NCBI GenBank assembly: GCA_019634245.1
Contig: JAHQVR010000169.1
Coordinates: 1 to 14,003 of the forward strand
Length of the DNA stretch: 14,003 nt
DNA from: Gammaproteobacteria bacterium
Lineage (GTDB): Bacteria; Pseudomonadota; Gammaproteobacteria; Granulosicoccales; Granulosicoccaceae
Reading direction: 5' to 3'
Part shown: in pieces, positions 1-8,190 of the stretch
How the letters are laid out: each line of letters begins with the position of its first letter
Numbering within the stretch: position 1 is the stretch's first letter
The notes under the pieces: model-generated
Told to the model about the DNA's origin: nothing
The model's database searches: none
What the model saw: only the letters and a program-made list of their open reading frames with translations
Translations under genes and position numbers: made by a program

Positions 1-2
1 AA

Positions 3-170
3 CAAAAAAAGGAAGAGAATCTGACTGCAAAGGAAACCGGCACCCAAGACATCCAAGACATCCAAGACATCCAAGGATCGATTCAAGCAATAGAGAGAGG
101 TGAAGAACCTAAAAAAGCACCTCCACCTCCCAGGTTCAATCCGTTTATCGGTCTAGCACCCTTTCTATAG
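3..170 (+). CDS. 3' end of an unrecognised gene (5' end outside window)
   Basis: An open frame enters from the left edge and ends at the TAG at 168-170, giving 55 C-terminal residues. It is rich in Lys, Glu and Gln, contains the tripeptide Gln-Asp-Ile three times in a row (from a 9-bp DNA repeat), then a PPPP run, and ends with RFNPFIGLAPFL. The charged, low-complexity stretch suggests a flexible tail, while the conserved-looking aromatic end may be an interaction or membrane-proximal motif. No ATG lies in frame inside the window. I do not recognise the family and propose no function. That it is coding is supported by the uninterrupted frame, the repeat unit being a multiple of three, and a hairpin just after the stop codon. 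Confidence 0.5.
   Translation, partial: QKKEENLTAKETGTQDIQDIQDIQGSIQAIERGEEPKKAPPPPRFNPFIGLAPFL
44..75 (+). repeat. 9-bp tandem repeat, about 3.5 copies
   Basis: The unit ccaagacat occurs at 44-52, 53-61 and 62-70, followed by the partial copy ccaag at 71-75. The copies are identical. The unit length keeps the reading frame of the truncated gene and encodes repeated Gln-Asp-Ile. Such repeats change copy number by slippage without causing frameshifts. Confidence 0.9.
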
Positions 171-179
171 AACACGCGG

Positions 180-205
180 GCGAGTGACAGACTCGCGTAA
201 TTTTT
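180..205 (+). terminator. possible rho-independent terminator after the truncated gene
   Basis: gcgagt (180-185) pairs with actcgc (191-196) around the 5-nt loop gacag. Four bases later comes TTTTT at 201-205. It begins 10 bases after the stop codon at 170. The stem is short (6 bp) and the T-run does not follow immediately, so confidence is moderate. Confidence 0.4.
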
Positions 206-693
206 CCCGCCGCGATGTCATTTCGTGCTTGTACCTGTACAGTTAGTTTCCAGCGCTGTGGGATCGAAATGTTCTAACCATCTATCACCAAACTCAAGAT
301 AAATATTCATGCTAGTGCGCTTTTACATGACGATATAATTAAGGAGCTGTTACTAATACATGTACCTTAGCCCGATTCATCTCTTCGTTGATATCATCTC
401 CTTTTAGCGCAATCAGTGGATTATCGGGGAAGTTGCTAACATAAAATTCTAACACCGCTTCCATTCGTAGTGACTATGTAAGTGTATATAAGTAAGCAAG
501 CTCTGCGCATAGAGATGAGGATCGATAGCCCGAGAAGGAAATATAGGAAGTGCCCAGAAAACACAATGACTTCTTTCTGTTGTCTCACATGATGAGCAGC
601 TGACCATCATCCTCAAACTTGCAAAGCGTATTGCCCTTTCGATTTAGCGCTTGGCTTTATACAATCAACTCAATAAAACCGTCCGAAAACACA
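206..693. other. long intergenic stretch without a convincing gene
   Basis: No well-supported gene lies here. On the minus strand there are two tiny ATG-initiated frames, 464-339 (41 aa) and 310-218 (30 aa), neither with a Shine-Dalgarno sequence. They may be debris of a decayed gene or chance. The 13-mer gaaaacacaatga occurs at 557-569 and again at 685-697, where it includes the start codon of the dehydrogenase. A weak candidate -10 element (TATACAAT, around 657-664) lies about 30 bases before that start codon, but no good -35 partner is visible. Confidence 0.5.
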
Positions 694-1380
694 ATGAATA
701 CCAGAACTGTTTTAATCACGGGTGCATCGTCAGGAATTGGCGAAACATGTGCCCGACACGCCGCTGAAGCGGGATGCAATCTTGTTCTCGCCGCTCGATC
801 TGGCGATAAGCTCAATGCACTAGTGAATGAAATCGGGGCCGAAAGAGCGATCGCAATTGAATGTGACGTCACTGACTCCGATGCGCAAAAGGCCTTGTTC
901 GATCAGGCGATCGACCGATTTGCTGCCATTGATGTGGTCTTCGCGAACGCGGGTATCGGTGCGATTGCCCAAGGCACTGAGCATGGCGATATCGACAATT
1001 TCAGGGAGCTGGTCATGGTCAATAATTTCGCGGTGACAGTAACCTGCAAGTATGCGATTCCTCATTTGAAGAAAACGAAAGGCCATCTTTTGATGATGGG
1101 TTCACAGGCGGGACATCGTGCACTATCTGGTTCGGTGTATAGCGCTACCAAATGGTTTATACGTGGCTATGCCAAGAATCTCGCGAATGAACTGGAGCAA
1201 CAAGGTGTTCGGGTGACCAGTATTGACCCCGGAATGGTCGACACGCCGTTTTTTGATAGCGCGAAACCAGACGCATTGCGCCCGGATGACATTGGTCGGG
1301 CATTTATGTACGCGATTAATCTACCGCCACATGCGCGAATGGCATGCATAGAGCTATATCCCGTGATAGATGGACATTAA
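694..1380 (+). CDS. short-chain dehydrogenase/reductase, YdfG-like
   Basis: A 228-residue classical SDR, probably a cytoplasmic NADP(H)- or NAD(H)-dependent alcohol or 3-hydroxyacid dehydrogenase. Visible motifs are the Rossmann glycine motif TGASSGIG (residues 9-16), the CDVT acidic segment (57-60, D58), NAG (85-87), catalytic Ser137 in MMGSQAG, and YSATK with Tyr149 and Lys153. These are followed by the PGMVDTPFF segment (179-187) typical of the YdfG-like branch. Arg35 after the second strand hints at NADP preference; this is inference. The frame is open from a TTG at 619, but that would add 25 residues before the Rossmann strand, so the ATG at 694 is preferred, although neither start has a clear ribosome-binding site. 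It stands alone, convergent with the MarR gene. The substrate cannot be told from sequence. HpsO of DHPS pathways is a different, 4 kb-distant possibility that I do not favour. Confidence 0.88.
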   Translation: MNTRTVLITGASSGIGETCARHAAEAGCNLVLAARSGDKLNALVNEIGAERAIAIECDVTDSDAQKALFDQAIDRFAAIDVVFANAGIGAIAQGTEHGDIDNFRELVMVNNFAVTVTCKYAIPHLKKTKGHLLMMGSQAGHRALSGSVYSATKWFIRGYAKNLANELEQQGVRVTSIDPGMVDTPFFDSAKPDALRPDDIGRAFMYAINLPPHARMACIELYPVIDGH

Positions 1381-1463
1381 CAAGTAGATGAATCTGAAAT
1401 TCAAATTCGCCGAATGAAAAAATCGAGTGAATGAATTTTGCGTTGTAGGCTGAAGGAATCTGA

Positions 1464-1940
1464 CTAATCTGCATCTCTGTTGTTATCCAGAATAGTTCTC
1501 ACGTTTTGCAACATCGAGGTCATGGTTTTGATGGCGTCTATATCTAAGACGCTGGAGAGAGAAGCGATATAGGGTGCCAATGAAGCGATCGCGTTATCCC
1601 TAAACAACGTGCCTTCTGATGTGATGTGTACGTGTTTACTCCTGCGGTCATCAGGATTGGGGAGGAGGGTGATTAACTCGCGTTTTTCAAGTTCGGAAAG
1701 TGTATGGGTCATGGTTCCTTTAGTCACTTGAAATGCACGAGCGATTTCCACAGGAGTTTGGCCATTGCCGAGCCGCACAAGATGATTCAACACCGAAAAA
1801 TGAGACACATGCATGCCCTGGGGTAGCCGTCTGTTTAATGCCGTCGATGAAAGCTGATGGATGATTCCTATTTCAATAAAAAATCCAAAAACGCTCTCGA
1901 GTACTAGCTGTTCTTCTTTATTTTGTTTTTTAGTGGCCAT
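1464..1940 (-). CDS. MarR-family transcriptional regulator
   Basis: A 158-residue winged-helix repressor of the usual MarR length. The HTH spans roughly residues 60-86 (TPVEIARAFQVTKGTMTHTL, with the recognition helix near 72-85). The diagnostic wing NPDDRRSKHVHIT lies at 95-107 with the conserved D97-D98-R99-R100. The long N- and C-terminal helices would form the dimer interface where ligands or oxidants act. The ATG (1940-1938) lies inside the last codons of the nitroreductase gene, a 37-bp overlap, so the two are co-transcribed and probably translationally coupled. No independent Shine-Dalgarno is obvious. The repeated TATAGTTTGAC half-sites at the operon promoter are the natural autoregulatory target. 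The likely role, inferred from context, is sensing an electrophile, quinone or nitroaromatic that the partner enzyme handles. Confidence 0.9.
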   Translation of the reverse strand: MATKKQNKEEQLVLESVFGFFIEIGIIHQLSSTALNRRLPQGMHVSHFSVLNHLVRLGNGQTPVEIARAFQVTKGTMTHTLSELEKRELITLLPNPDDRRSKHVHITSEGTLFRDNAIASLAPYIASLSSVLDIDAIKTMTSMLQNVRTILDNNRDAD

Positions 1941-3055
1941 CTTGGGCTGGGGTCCGGTTTTATGCCATAGCCGATTCGTGCAAACATTTGCACCGTTCCG
2001 CCATGGGGAGCAATCATACTGTGTATTTTACGGTACTCCTGCTCCATTTCCGGATATTCCTGTAGTGCCTGGCTCAGCGGTTGAGTGGAAAGTCCCGCCT
2101 GGGTAGTGAGTAAGTTCATTCTAAGCCAGTCGCCACCTGCTCGAAGTTGCGACAATCGGGTGTTATCTGGCGTGACTATCCATATGTGTCCCATCGCAGA
2201 GTCCGTATTTTGGAATACCGCTTCCAGTCCACTCTGGTAAGCAACGGAACTGCGATCAAGGGCATGTTCCCTCGAAAACTGCCCAGCAAGTCGCAGGGTC
2301 TCAAACAAAGGCCCTGAAAAATCAATACCGTCTGGGTTTTTGTCGATTTCCTTATGACCTATACGGAACAGGTCGACACTCTCTTTGTAGGTTCTTGGCG
2401 TATCGATTTCGATCTGCAGTGCGCTGTGTGTGAGTTCCCGAAAACGAGCAATATCAGCGGGGAGCACGCTGCCTCCAGTCTCGGAAAAATAGCCGGTTTC
2501 ATCGATGACCTTCTGTAGTAAGTTTTCAGAAACGGCGCGGGTTGTATCGTATGGATCCTTGTTGGATCGCCTGTGTAATACATATTGGAACAATGGATCA
2601 GGTGATATCCCTTCGCTCTTTGTGATTTTAGCGGTGACCACAGGTAGATCACGCTTGCCGTATATCGCATCGCCTTCTGGAAAAAAAGAATAGGTTGTTG
2701 CGTATCCCTGTTGTTTCATTGCCATCTCAAACAGGGTGATAAAGCAACCAAGACCAATAGTGATCTGACGACTGAACGGATCGGTATGTGGCAGCAGTCT
2801 GTTCTGATCAACAAATAATGTGAATTGTCCGCTCTCTTTGAGATCGACTATCCATGGCTGTCGATTATGCGGGTTGGGGGCGAGGATGGCATAGGACAAC
2901 CCCTTACGAATAACGTCGATTTCGTCTGCACCTGGCAATACCCATGGTTGCAGAGCGGTGTTAGGTTTCCGAGTGATCAGGTAGGTTGCGCTGGTAGCTG
3001 CCAAGATGGCGCCGCCGCCCAAAATTTTCATAAATTTACGTTTCCCTTGGTTCAT
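1904..3055 (-). CDS. Acg-type nitroreductase-fold oxidoreductase with Tat-like signal
   Basis: About 383 residues from the ATG at 3055. The N-terminus MNQGKRKFMK followed by the hydrophobic stretch ILGGGAILAATSATYLI resembles a Tat signal (KR in place of RR before x-F-M-K), which suggests export or membrane anchoring. The body shows nitroreductase/Acg-family features: APNPHNRQPW, the usual FMN-binding H-N-x-Q-P-W element, then DPFSRQITIGLGCF and LHRRSNKDPY. Members bind FMN; physiological substrates are mostly unknown. The frame opens further upstream at 3082, but that ATG lies on top of the predicted transcription start, so 3055 is preferred; an ATG at 3031 (MKILGGG) with AAGGGA before it is a further option. 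The gene leads an operon with the overlapping MarR gene. The enzyme class is fairly secure; reaction and compartment are inference. Confidence 0.8.
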   Translation of the reverse strand: MNQGKRKFMKILGGGAILAATSATYLITRKPNTALQPWVLPGADEIDVIRKGLSYAILAPNPHNRQPWIVDLKESGQFTLFVDQNRLLPHTDPFSRQITIGLGCFITLFEMAMKQQGYATTYSFFPEGDAIYGKRDLPVVTAKITKSEGISPDPLFQYVLHRRSNKDPYDTTRAVSENLLQKVIDETGYFSETGGSVLPADIARFRELTHSALQIEIDTPRTYKESVDLFRIGHKEIDKNPDGIDFSGPLFETLRLAGQFSREHALDRSSVAYQSGLEAVFQNTDSAMGHIWIVTPDNTRLSQLRAGGDWLRMNLLTTQAGLSTQPLSQALQEYPEMEQEYRKIHSMIAPHGGTVQMFARIGYGIKPDPSPRWPLKNKIKKNS

Positions 3056-3066
3056 GGCAATAAAAA

Positions 3067-3115
3067 TATAGTTCGAAGTCAAACTATAATAGTATTATGT
3101 CAAACTATATGTCAA
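3067..3115 (-). promoter_or_regulatory. promoter and MarR-type operator array of the nitroreductase-marR operon
   Basis: Read on the minus strand, TTGACA (3115-3110) is followed after 18 bases by TATTAT (3091-3086), a good sigma-70 promoter starting near 3079. The sequence gtcaaactata occurs twice on the plus strand, at 3078-3088 and 3099-3109, exactly 21 bp apart, so the copies lie on the same face of the helix. An inverted half-site tatagtt (3067-3073) faces the first copy, and actataatagt at 3083-3093 is a perfect palindrome. One copy covers the -10/start region and the other fills the spacer, as expected for repression by the MarR protein of the same operon. Confidence 0.7.
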
Positions 3116-3311
3116 CACCTTTAAACTTGATTTGAGCTTTTTTTATGAAGTTGCTGCCGTATGGTTTTGCGGCGATTGTTTTTCTAGTGATTATTTCTGG
3201 GTACTAAATCAGCCTAAAATTGCTGTGATTGGTTTTGATAGATGAACGAATCATGCGAGCAGACCGAGAAGTGATTCCTGTCTGTATTCAGTTGTTATTC
3301 GGAGTTGAAGA

Positions 3312-3719
3312 ATGAAATTCCAAGGAAGCTGCTTGTGCAAGAAAATTCGGTACCGTTGTGCTGCCGAATTATCCGGCTGCTGCTACTGCCATTGTTCCAT
3401 CTGTCGAAAGTTAACCGGTGCGGCATTCGCCGCCTATGGCGGAATATCGAAGGATTACTTTGATTGGGTCAGTGGTGAAGAACTGCTGGCAACTTTCTCT
3501 CCGACTCCGGACACAAAACGGTTTTCCTGTTCTGTTTGCGGCTCATTTCTGGTAACCACCCACGTTGATGATCCAGAATACATCTTTATCAGTTTAGGAA
3601 GTCTCGATGGGGAACCTAATATAGAGATGCAGTATCACCAGTTTACAAAGTCGAAAGTAAAATGGTGCGTGATTGACGACAGACTCAAGAAATATTCCGC
3701 ATGGCCGGCAGAATCGTAG
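3312..3719 (+). CDS. GFA-family (CENP-V/GFA domain) zinc-binding protein
   Basis: A 135-residue protein of the family that includes glutathione-dependent formaldehyde-activating enzyme. Zinc-ligand cysteines are all in place: CLC (Cys7, Cys9), YCHCSICRK (Cys26, Cys28, Cys31) and CSVC (Cys73, Cys76). The fold signature GSCLCKKIRY at the N-terminus and CRKLTGAAFAAYGGI after the second cluster are typical. Most members are not proven to act on formaldehyde, so I call only the fold and zinc binding. The start is supported by ggag (3301-3304) 7 bases before the ATG. It is a single-gene unit, divergent from the nitroreductase operon and convergent with the DsbA-like gene, whose stop is 91 bp away. 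Confidence 0.9.
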   Translation: MKFQGSCLCKKIRYRCAAELSGCCYCHCSICRKLTGAAFAAYGGISKDYFDWVSGEELLATFSPTPDTKRFSCSVCGSFLVTTHVDDPEYIFISLGSLDGEPNIEMQYHQFTKSKVKWCVIDDRLKKYSAWPAES

Positions 3720-3810
3720 AAGAGGAAGTATTTCAACGCCCCCGACTTGACTTACTTTAGCAATTTCAATGGAGCCGTTCTCTAGGTGTTCCACGTTGTC
3801 GTGCGGGCTT

Positions 3811-4437
3811 TTAATCAAGGTTCATTCGCCAAAGCAATTGATCGAACCGATCCTGTCCGTAAAATGGTTCGTCTTGGTACACCAGCAGCGGTACACCCCA
3901 ATGTCCATACTCAATCATTGCTTGCGCATTGTCATCGAGTAACCGCCTGGCTTTACTCCAAGGTGTAGCCTCTAGCACTGCCTCAATTTCAAGGCCAGCA
4001 GCGGTCATTGCTTTCGACAGATAGTTTCCCTCGTTCCATAGCGGCGTTGAACCATCCCAGAGCATGCGGCCAACATGGTGAAGGAATGCAAGCCCGTGGC
4101 CAGCTTGCACTGCTCCCACGTACAGCCGGTACAGATATTCGTTCCGTGGCTGTTCTTCTTCGGCTATCCAAACGGTATCTGGCTTAAATTGAATCGGAGA
4201 AGGATTGGGGTAGGCATAGGGCAAACCGAGATACTGGGCGGTTCTAGCTGTGTCGATTTCAAAGTAGCCCTGTTCCACTTTATCCCGGTTTTGGAAGCGT
4301 TCGGGGGTACGCAACACGCCGCCCAATACCGGCCGAATCTCAATGTCTATTTTTTGTCCTTCCAGTTTAATGAGCCGATCTAATAGAAAATAGCAGTAGT
4401 CGCTTTGCAGGGAGTAAAATACCTCAATCCTGTGCAT
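3811..4437 (-). CDS. DsbA-fold / 2-hydroxychromene-2-carboxylate isomerase-like protein
   Basis: A 208-residue thioredoxin-fold protein of the HCCA isomerase/kappa-GST group. The N-terminus MHRIEVFYSLQSDYCYFLLDRL is strand-plus-active-site helix with Ser9/Ser12 and only one cysteine (Cys15), so there is no CXXC and it is not a disulfide oxidoreductase. YLGLPYAYPNPSPIQF (about residues 69-84) and the C-terminal GVPLLVYQDEPFYGQDRFDQLLW match the family's cis-Pro strand and closing helix. Family members use glutathione for isomerisation or conjugation. The gene starts 14 bp after the stop of the LacI gene on the same strand and is probably its operon partner. There is no signal peptide, so it is cytoplasmic. 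Whether it belongs to the sulfonate module is unknown. Confidence 0.8.
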   Translation of the reverse strand: MHRIEVFYSLQSDYCYFLLDRLIKLEGQKIDIEIRPVLGGVLRTPERFQNRDKVEQGYFEIDTARTAQYLGLPYAYPNPSPIQFKPDTVWIAEEEQPRNEYLYRLYVGAVQAGHGLAFLHHVGRMLWDGSTPLWNEGNYLSKAMTAAGLEIEAVLEATPWSKARRLLDDNAQAMIEYGHWGVPLLVYQDEPFYGQDRFDQLLWRMNLD

Positions 4438-4451
4438 GATGAGCCTGTTTG

Positions 4452-5465
4452 TTATTGTGGCTTAGCCGTCGTCTGGCGAACAATTAACTTGGTTGAAAAG
4501 CAGCGTGGCTCTACCGCTGTCTCTCTTTCTATCGCGGCGATCAATGCATTGGCACTAAACGCTCCCATTTCGTCTGCAAGAACATCGATGGTAGTAATCG
4601 CCGGAGAGAGCTCCGCAGAAAGTGGCAGGTTATCAAACCCGGTGATCGCGATTTCACTGGGAATTTGCATTCCGCGAGACTGCGCTTCGAGAACAGCACC
4701 AAATGCGATAACATCGTTACCGCAAAGGATCGCTGAGGGAGAGGTTTCCATTATTTGAGAAAACGCGGTTCGCGCTGCTCGAATGGAGTAGGGTACTTCG
4801 ATAACCCGATCATCCGTTAACTGTAGAGCGTAGTATTTCATCCGTTGCTTGGCGCCCATTAAACGTTCTCTGGCACGATCGTTCGATTTGGTTACGCCAG
4901 ATAGCATGGCAATTTCTTTGTGGCCTGTTTCAACAAGATGATCCACTAGTACCGCCATGGCATCCGTGTTTGAGAATCCGATATTGGGAACTTTCGAATC
5001 TTCTTGGTAAGCCCAAACGCACACATGCTGCAATCCAGAATTGCGCAACAGCTCAAACGTAGATGCGTGATGATCGTTGCCAATTAACATTAAACCGTCT
5101 ACGCCTTTCTGTACCATCTTTCTTACGATATTTTCTTCTTCATCCAGATCATAATTAGAGACAGACAATAGGAGCGTGTAATTCAAAGCGCGGGCGACAC
5201 GCTCAAACGCATTAATCCCCTCGGCAAATATCGCATTGTTCAAAGTGGGGATGATGGCTCCGAGTGTCCGCGACTTTCTTGATGCCAACGATCGGGCTGC
5301 ATCATTTGGCATGTAGTTGAGTTCGCGCATCGCCTGTTCAACTCGGGCCTTGATTTCAGGTTTCACTAATGTAGAGTGATTTAACACTCTTGAGACCGTG
5401 GCTGAAGACACACCAGCCAGTTTGGCGACATCCATTTGCACAGGTGGTTTTGCTTTATTTGACAT
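4452..5465 (-). CDS. LacI/GntR-family transcriptional regulator, likely repressor of the sulfonate operon
   Basis: About 337 residues from the ATG at 5465; a GTG at 5477 would add four residues, and neither has a good ribosome-binding site. The LacI HTH is VAKLAGVSSATVSRVLNHS (residues 13-31), and the hinge helix PNDAARSLASRKS (53-65) contains the conserved leucine that inserts into the minor groove. A periplasmic-binding-protein-like effector domain follows, including AILCGNDVIAFGAVLEAQSRGMQIP and ITGFDN in the second lobe. It is transcribed divergently from the hpsN-comDE operon, and two LacI-type boxes lie between them, so it most likely represses that operon until a pathway intermediate binds. 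The effector is not deducible. Its own promoter would also lie near the boxes, so autoregulation is possible. Confidence 0.92.
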   Translation of the reverse strand: MSNKAKPPVQMDVAKLAGVSSATVSRVLNHSTLVKPEIKARVEQAMRELNYMPNDAARSLASRKSRTLGAIIPTLNNAIFAEGINAFERVARALNYTLLLSVSNYDLDEEENIVRKMVQKGVDGLMLIGNDHHASTFELLRNSGLQHVCVWAYQEDSKVPNIGFSNTDAMAVLVDHLVETGHKEIAMLSGVTKSNDRARERLMGAKQRMKYYALQLTDDRVIEVPYSIRAARTAFSQIMETSPSAILCGNDVIAFGAVLEAQSRGMQIPSEIAITGFDNLPLSAELSPAITTIDVLADEMGAFSANALIAAIERETAVEPRCFSTKLIVRQTTAKPQ

Positions 5466-5500
5466 CGTGAATGGCACTTAGTGGAGCATGGAATAGAAGT

Positions 5501-6962
<1,462 letters not shown>

Positions 6963-6984
6963 CTCTAAACGTACCTTCACGCTT

Positions 6985-7013
6985 GGTCCGGGATGGATGT
7001 AATGTTCCGGGCC
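6985..7013 (+). other. intercistronic hairpin between hpsN and comD
   Basis: ggtccgg (6985-6991) pairs with ccgggcc (7007-7013), seven pairs including one G-U, and the stem can be extended by two weaker pairs, leaving an 11-nt loop. No T-run follows, so it is not a normal terminator. It ends 19 bases before the comD ribosome-binding site and may stabilise the upstream message or tune translation. Confidence 0.5.
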
Positions 7014-7045
7014 AGGTGTTTACAGAAATAGCAGGAGATGACGTA

Positions 7046-7543
7046 ATGTCAGTGAGTGAAAAAATCGTAGCAGACCTAATTGCTAATCAGGTCAAATTTG
7101 TTACCACAGTGCCGTGCAAACAACTTGCTGGGGTAATCGATGAAATTGAGAAGAGTGATGAGATTTACCATATTCCTTCGAACAAGGAAGATGAAGGCAT
7201 GGGATTGTGTGCGGGTGCCTACATGGGCGGTAAGCGGCCGGCGATTATTATGCAAAACACGGCAATTGGTGTCACCATCAACACGCTGGTGACGTTAACC
7301 CAGTATTATCGTATGCCACTGCCTATGTTAATCAGCTATCGGGGAGAGCTGGGTGAACCAGTTGCCTGCCAGGTGGAAATGGCAGTGCATACCAAAGCAT
7401 TGCTCGCACAGCTGAATATCCCAACTTATCACTTCCATCAGGAAAGTGATGTTGATGAATTTGATGCCATCCTCAAACATACATTTATGTGTAACAAACC
7501 AGTCGCTGTTCTCACCGATGCATCTTTCTGGCAGGGGTATTAA
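7046..7543 (+). CDS. comD: sulfopyruvate decarboxylase, alpha subunit (ComD)
   Basis: A 165-residue subunit carrying the PYR half of a ThDP-dependent decarboxylase. With the beta subunit it converts 3-sulfopyruvate to sulfoacetaldehyde and CO2. The SNKEDEGMGLCAGAYMGGK segment (residues 45-63) holds the acidic residues (Glu48, Glu50), one of which should activate the cofactor. QNTAIGVTINTLVTL (70-84) and SYRGELGEP (98-106) match the sulfopyruvate/phosphonopyruvate decarboxylase branch rather than acetolactate synthase. The frame opens at a TTG at 6983, but the ATG at 7046 has ggag (7033-7036) nine bases upstream and gives the normal subunit length, so it is the start. The gene is 83 bp after hpsN and two bases before comE. 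The two-gene split favours sulfopyruvate over phosphonopyruvate decarboxylase, which is usually one chain. Confidence 0.88.
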   Translation: MSVSEKIVADLIANQVKFVTTVPCKQLAGVIDEIEKSDEIYHIPSNKEDEGMGLCAGAYMGGKRPAIIMQNTAIGVTINTLVTLTQYYRMPLPMLISYRGELGEPVACQVEMAVHTKALLAQLNIPTYHFHQESDVDEFDAILKHTFMCNKPVAVLTDASFWQGY

Positions 7544-7545
7544 TC

Positions 7546-8100
7546 ATGATTCGATCTGAAGTATTAAAAGAAATTGCGCCAGTTCTCTCAGGACAACTTG
7601 TCGTTTGTAACATTGGCCTGCCAAGTCAAGAATTGCATTCCATCGCAGATGAAGCGAGTAATTTTTATATGCTCGGTACTATGGGTTTGGCTTCCTCTAT
7701 TGGCCTGGGTTTGGCATTGGCACAAGAAAAGAAAGTCATTGCCATTGATGGTGATGGTTCGGTGTTAACCAACTTTGGCACCTTGCCAACCATTGCCAAC
7801 AACGTGGCCGACAATTTTGTTTTACTGATCGTCGATAACGGCAGTTACGGTTCAACCGGTGATCAACCGACTTATGCAGGCAAGAAAACGTCACTTGCCG
7901 CGGTTGCTACGGCCTGTGGTTGTGATAATGTTGTCGAGTGTGAAGCTGAGGAAACTGGCAAGGTGCTTCAGGAAGCATTGGACAGTCACCAGATGACGAT
8001 CATTGTCTGTAAATGTGAATCAGGCAATGTAAAAGTTCCGGTGATTACGATGGACCCTGTGGTCATCCGAGATCGTTTTATGAAGGCAGTCGCGTCATAG
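7546..8100 (+). CDS. comE: sulfopyruvate decarboxylase, beta subunit (ComE)
   Basis: A 184-residue subunit carrying the PP half of the decarboxylase, binding Mg-ThDP. The ThDP motif is plain: GDGS at residues 69-72 and DN at 97-98, i.e. GDG-x26-N with Asp70 and Asn98 as predicted metal ligands. LGTMGLASSIGLGLALA (43-59) and DNGSYGSTGDQPT (97-109) are typical of the sulfopyruvate/phosphonopyruvate decarboxylase group. The ATG follows the comD stop after only two bases, with aggggt (near 7533) within comD as ribosome-binding site, so the two are translationally coupled, as expected for a fixed-ratio complex. The C-terminal segment ends in a short basic helix. The product, sulfoacetaldehyde, would normally go to Xsc or be reduced to isethionate; neither enzyme is encoded in the window. 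Confidence 0.9.
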   Translation: MIRSEVLKEIAPVLSGQLVVCNIGLPSQELHSIADEASNFYMLGTMGLASSIGLGLALAQEKKVIAIDGDGSVLTNFGTLPTIANNVADNFVLLIVDNGSYGSTGDQPTYAGKKTSLAAVATACGCDNVVECEAEETGKVLQEALDSHQMTIIVCKCESGNVKVPVITMDPVVIRDRFMKAVAS

Positions 8101-8143
8101 GGTTCTGAGATCAGTAAAAACCCTGATGCTGTTCCAAAGGTTT

Positions 8144-8172
8144 GGGGAAAGTGGTAGCTTGCTGCCTTCCCC
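8144..8172 (+). other. intercistronic hairpin between comE and the yczE-like gene
   Basis: ggggaa (8144-8149) pairs with ttcccc (8167-8172). Inside, after a 3-nt bulge, ggtag (8153-8157) pairs with ctgcc (8162-8166) with one G-U, closing a 4-nt loop. There is no T-run after it, so read-through to the membrane protein gene is likely. It could protect the comDE message or reduce expression of the distal gene. Confidence 0.5.
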
Positions 8173-8190
8173 TGGCGTTGGATCTCACGC

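Noticed and set aside
44..75. CRISPR-like repeat
   Set aside because: The units are 9 bp, directly adjacent without spacers, and lie within a reading frame.
619..693. N-terminal extension of the SDR from a TTG start
   Set aside because: The extra 25 residues resemble no SDR N-terminus; the Rossmann strand begins properly from the ATG at 694.
3594..3818. Minus-strand 74-codon frame overlapping the GFA gene and the end of the DsbA-like gene
   Set aside because: It overlaps two well-supported genes, has no recognisable domain and no ribosome-binding site.
7046..8100. Acetolactate synthase or phosphonopyruvate decarboxylase
   Set aside because: The two short separate subunits with the PYR domain first and the PP domain second, lacking a central domain, fit ComD/ComE; phosphonopyruvate decarboxylase is normally one chain and no phosphonate genes are present.
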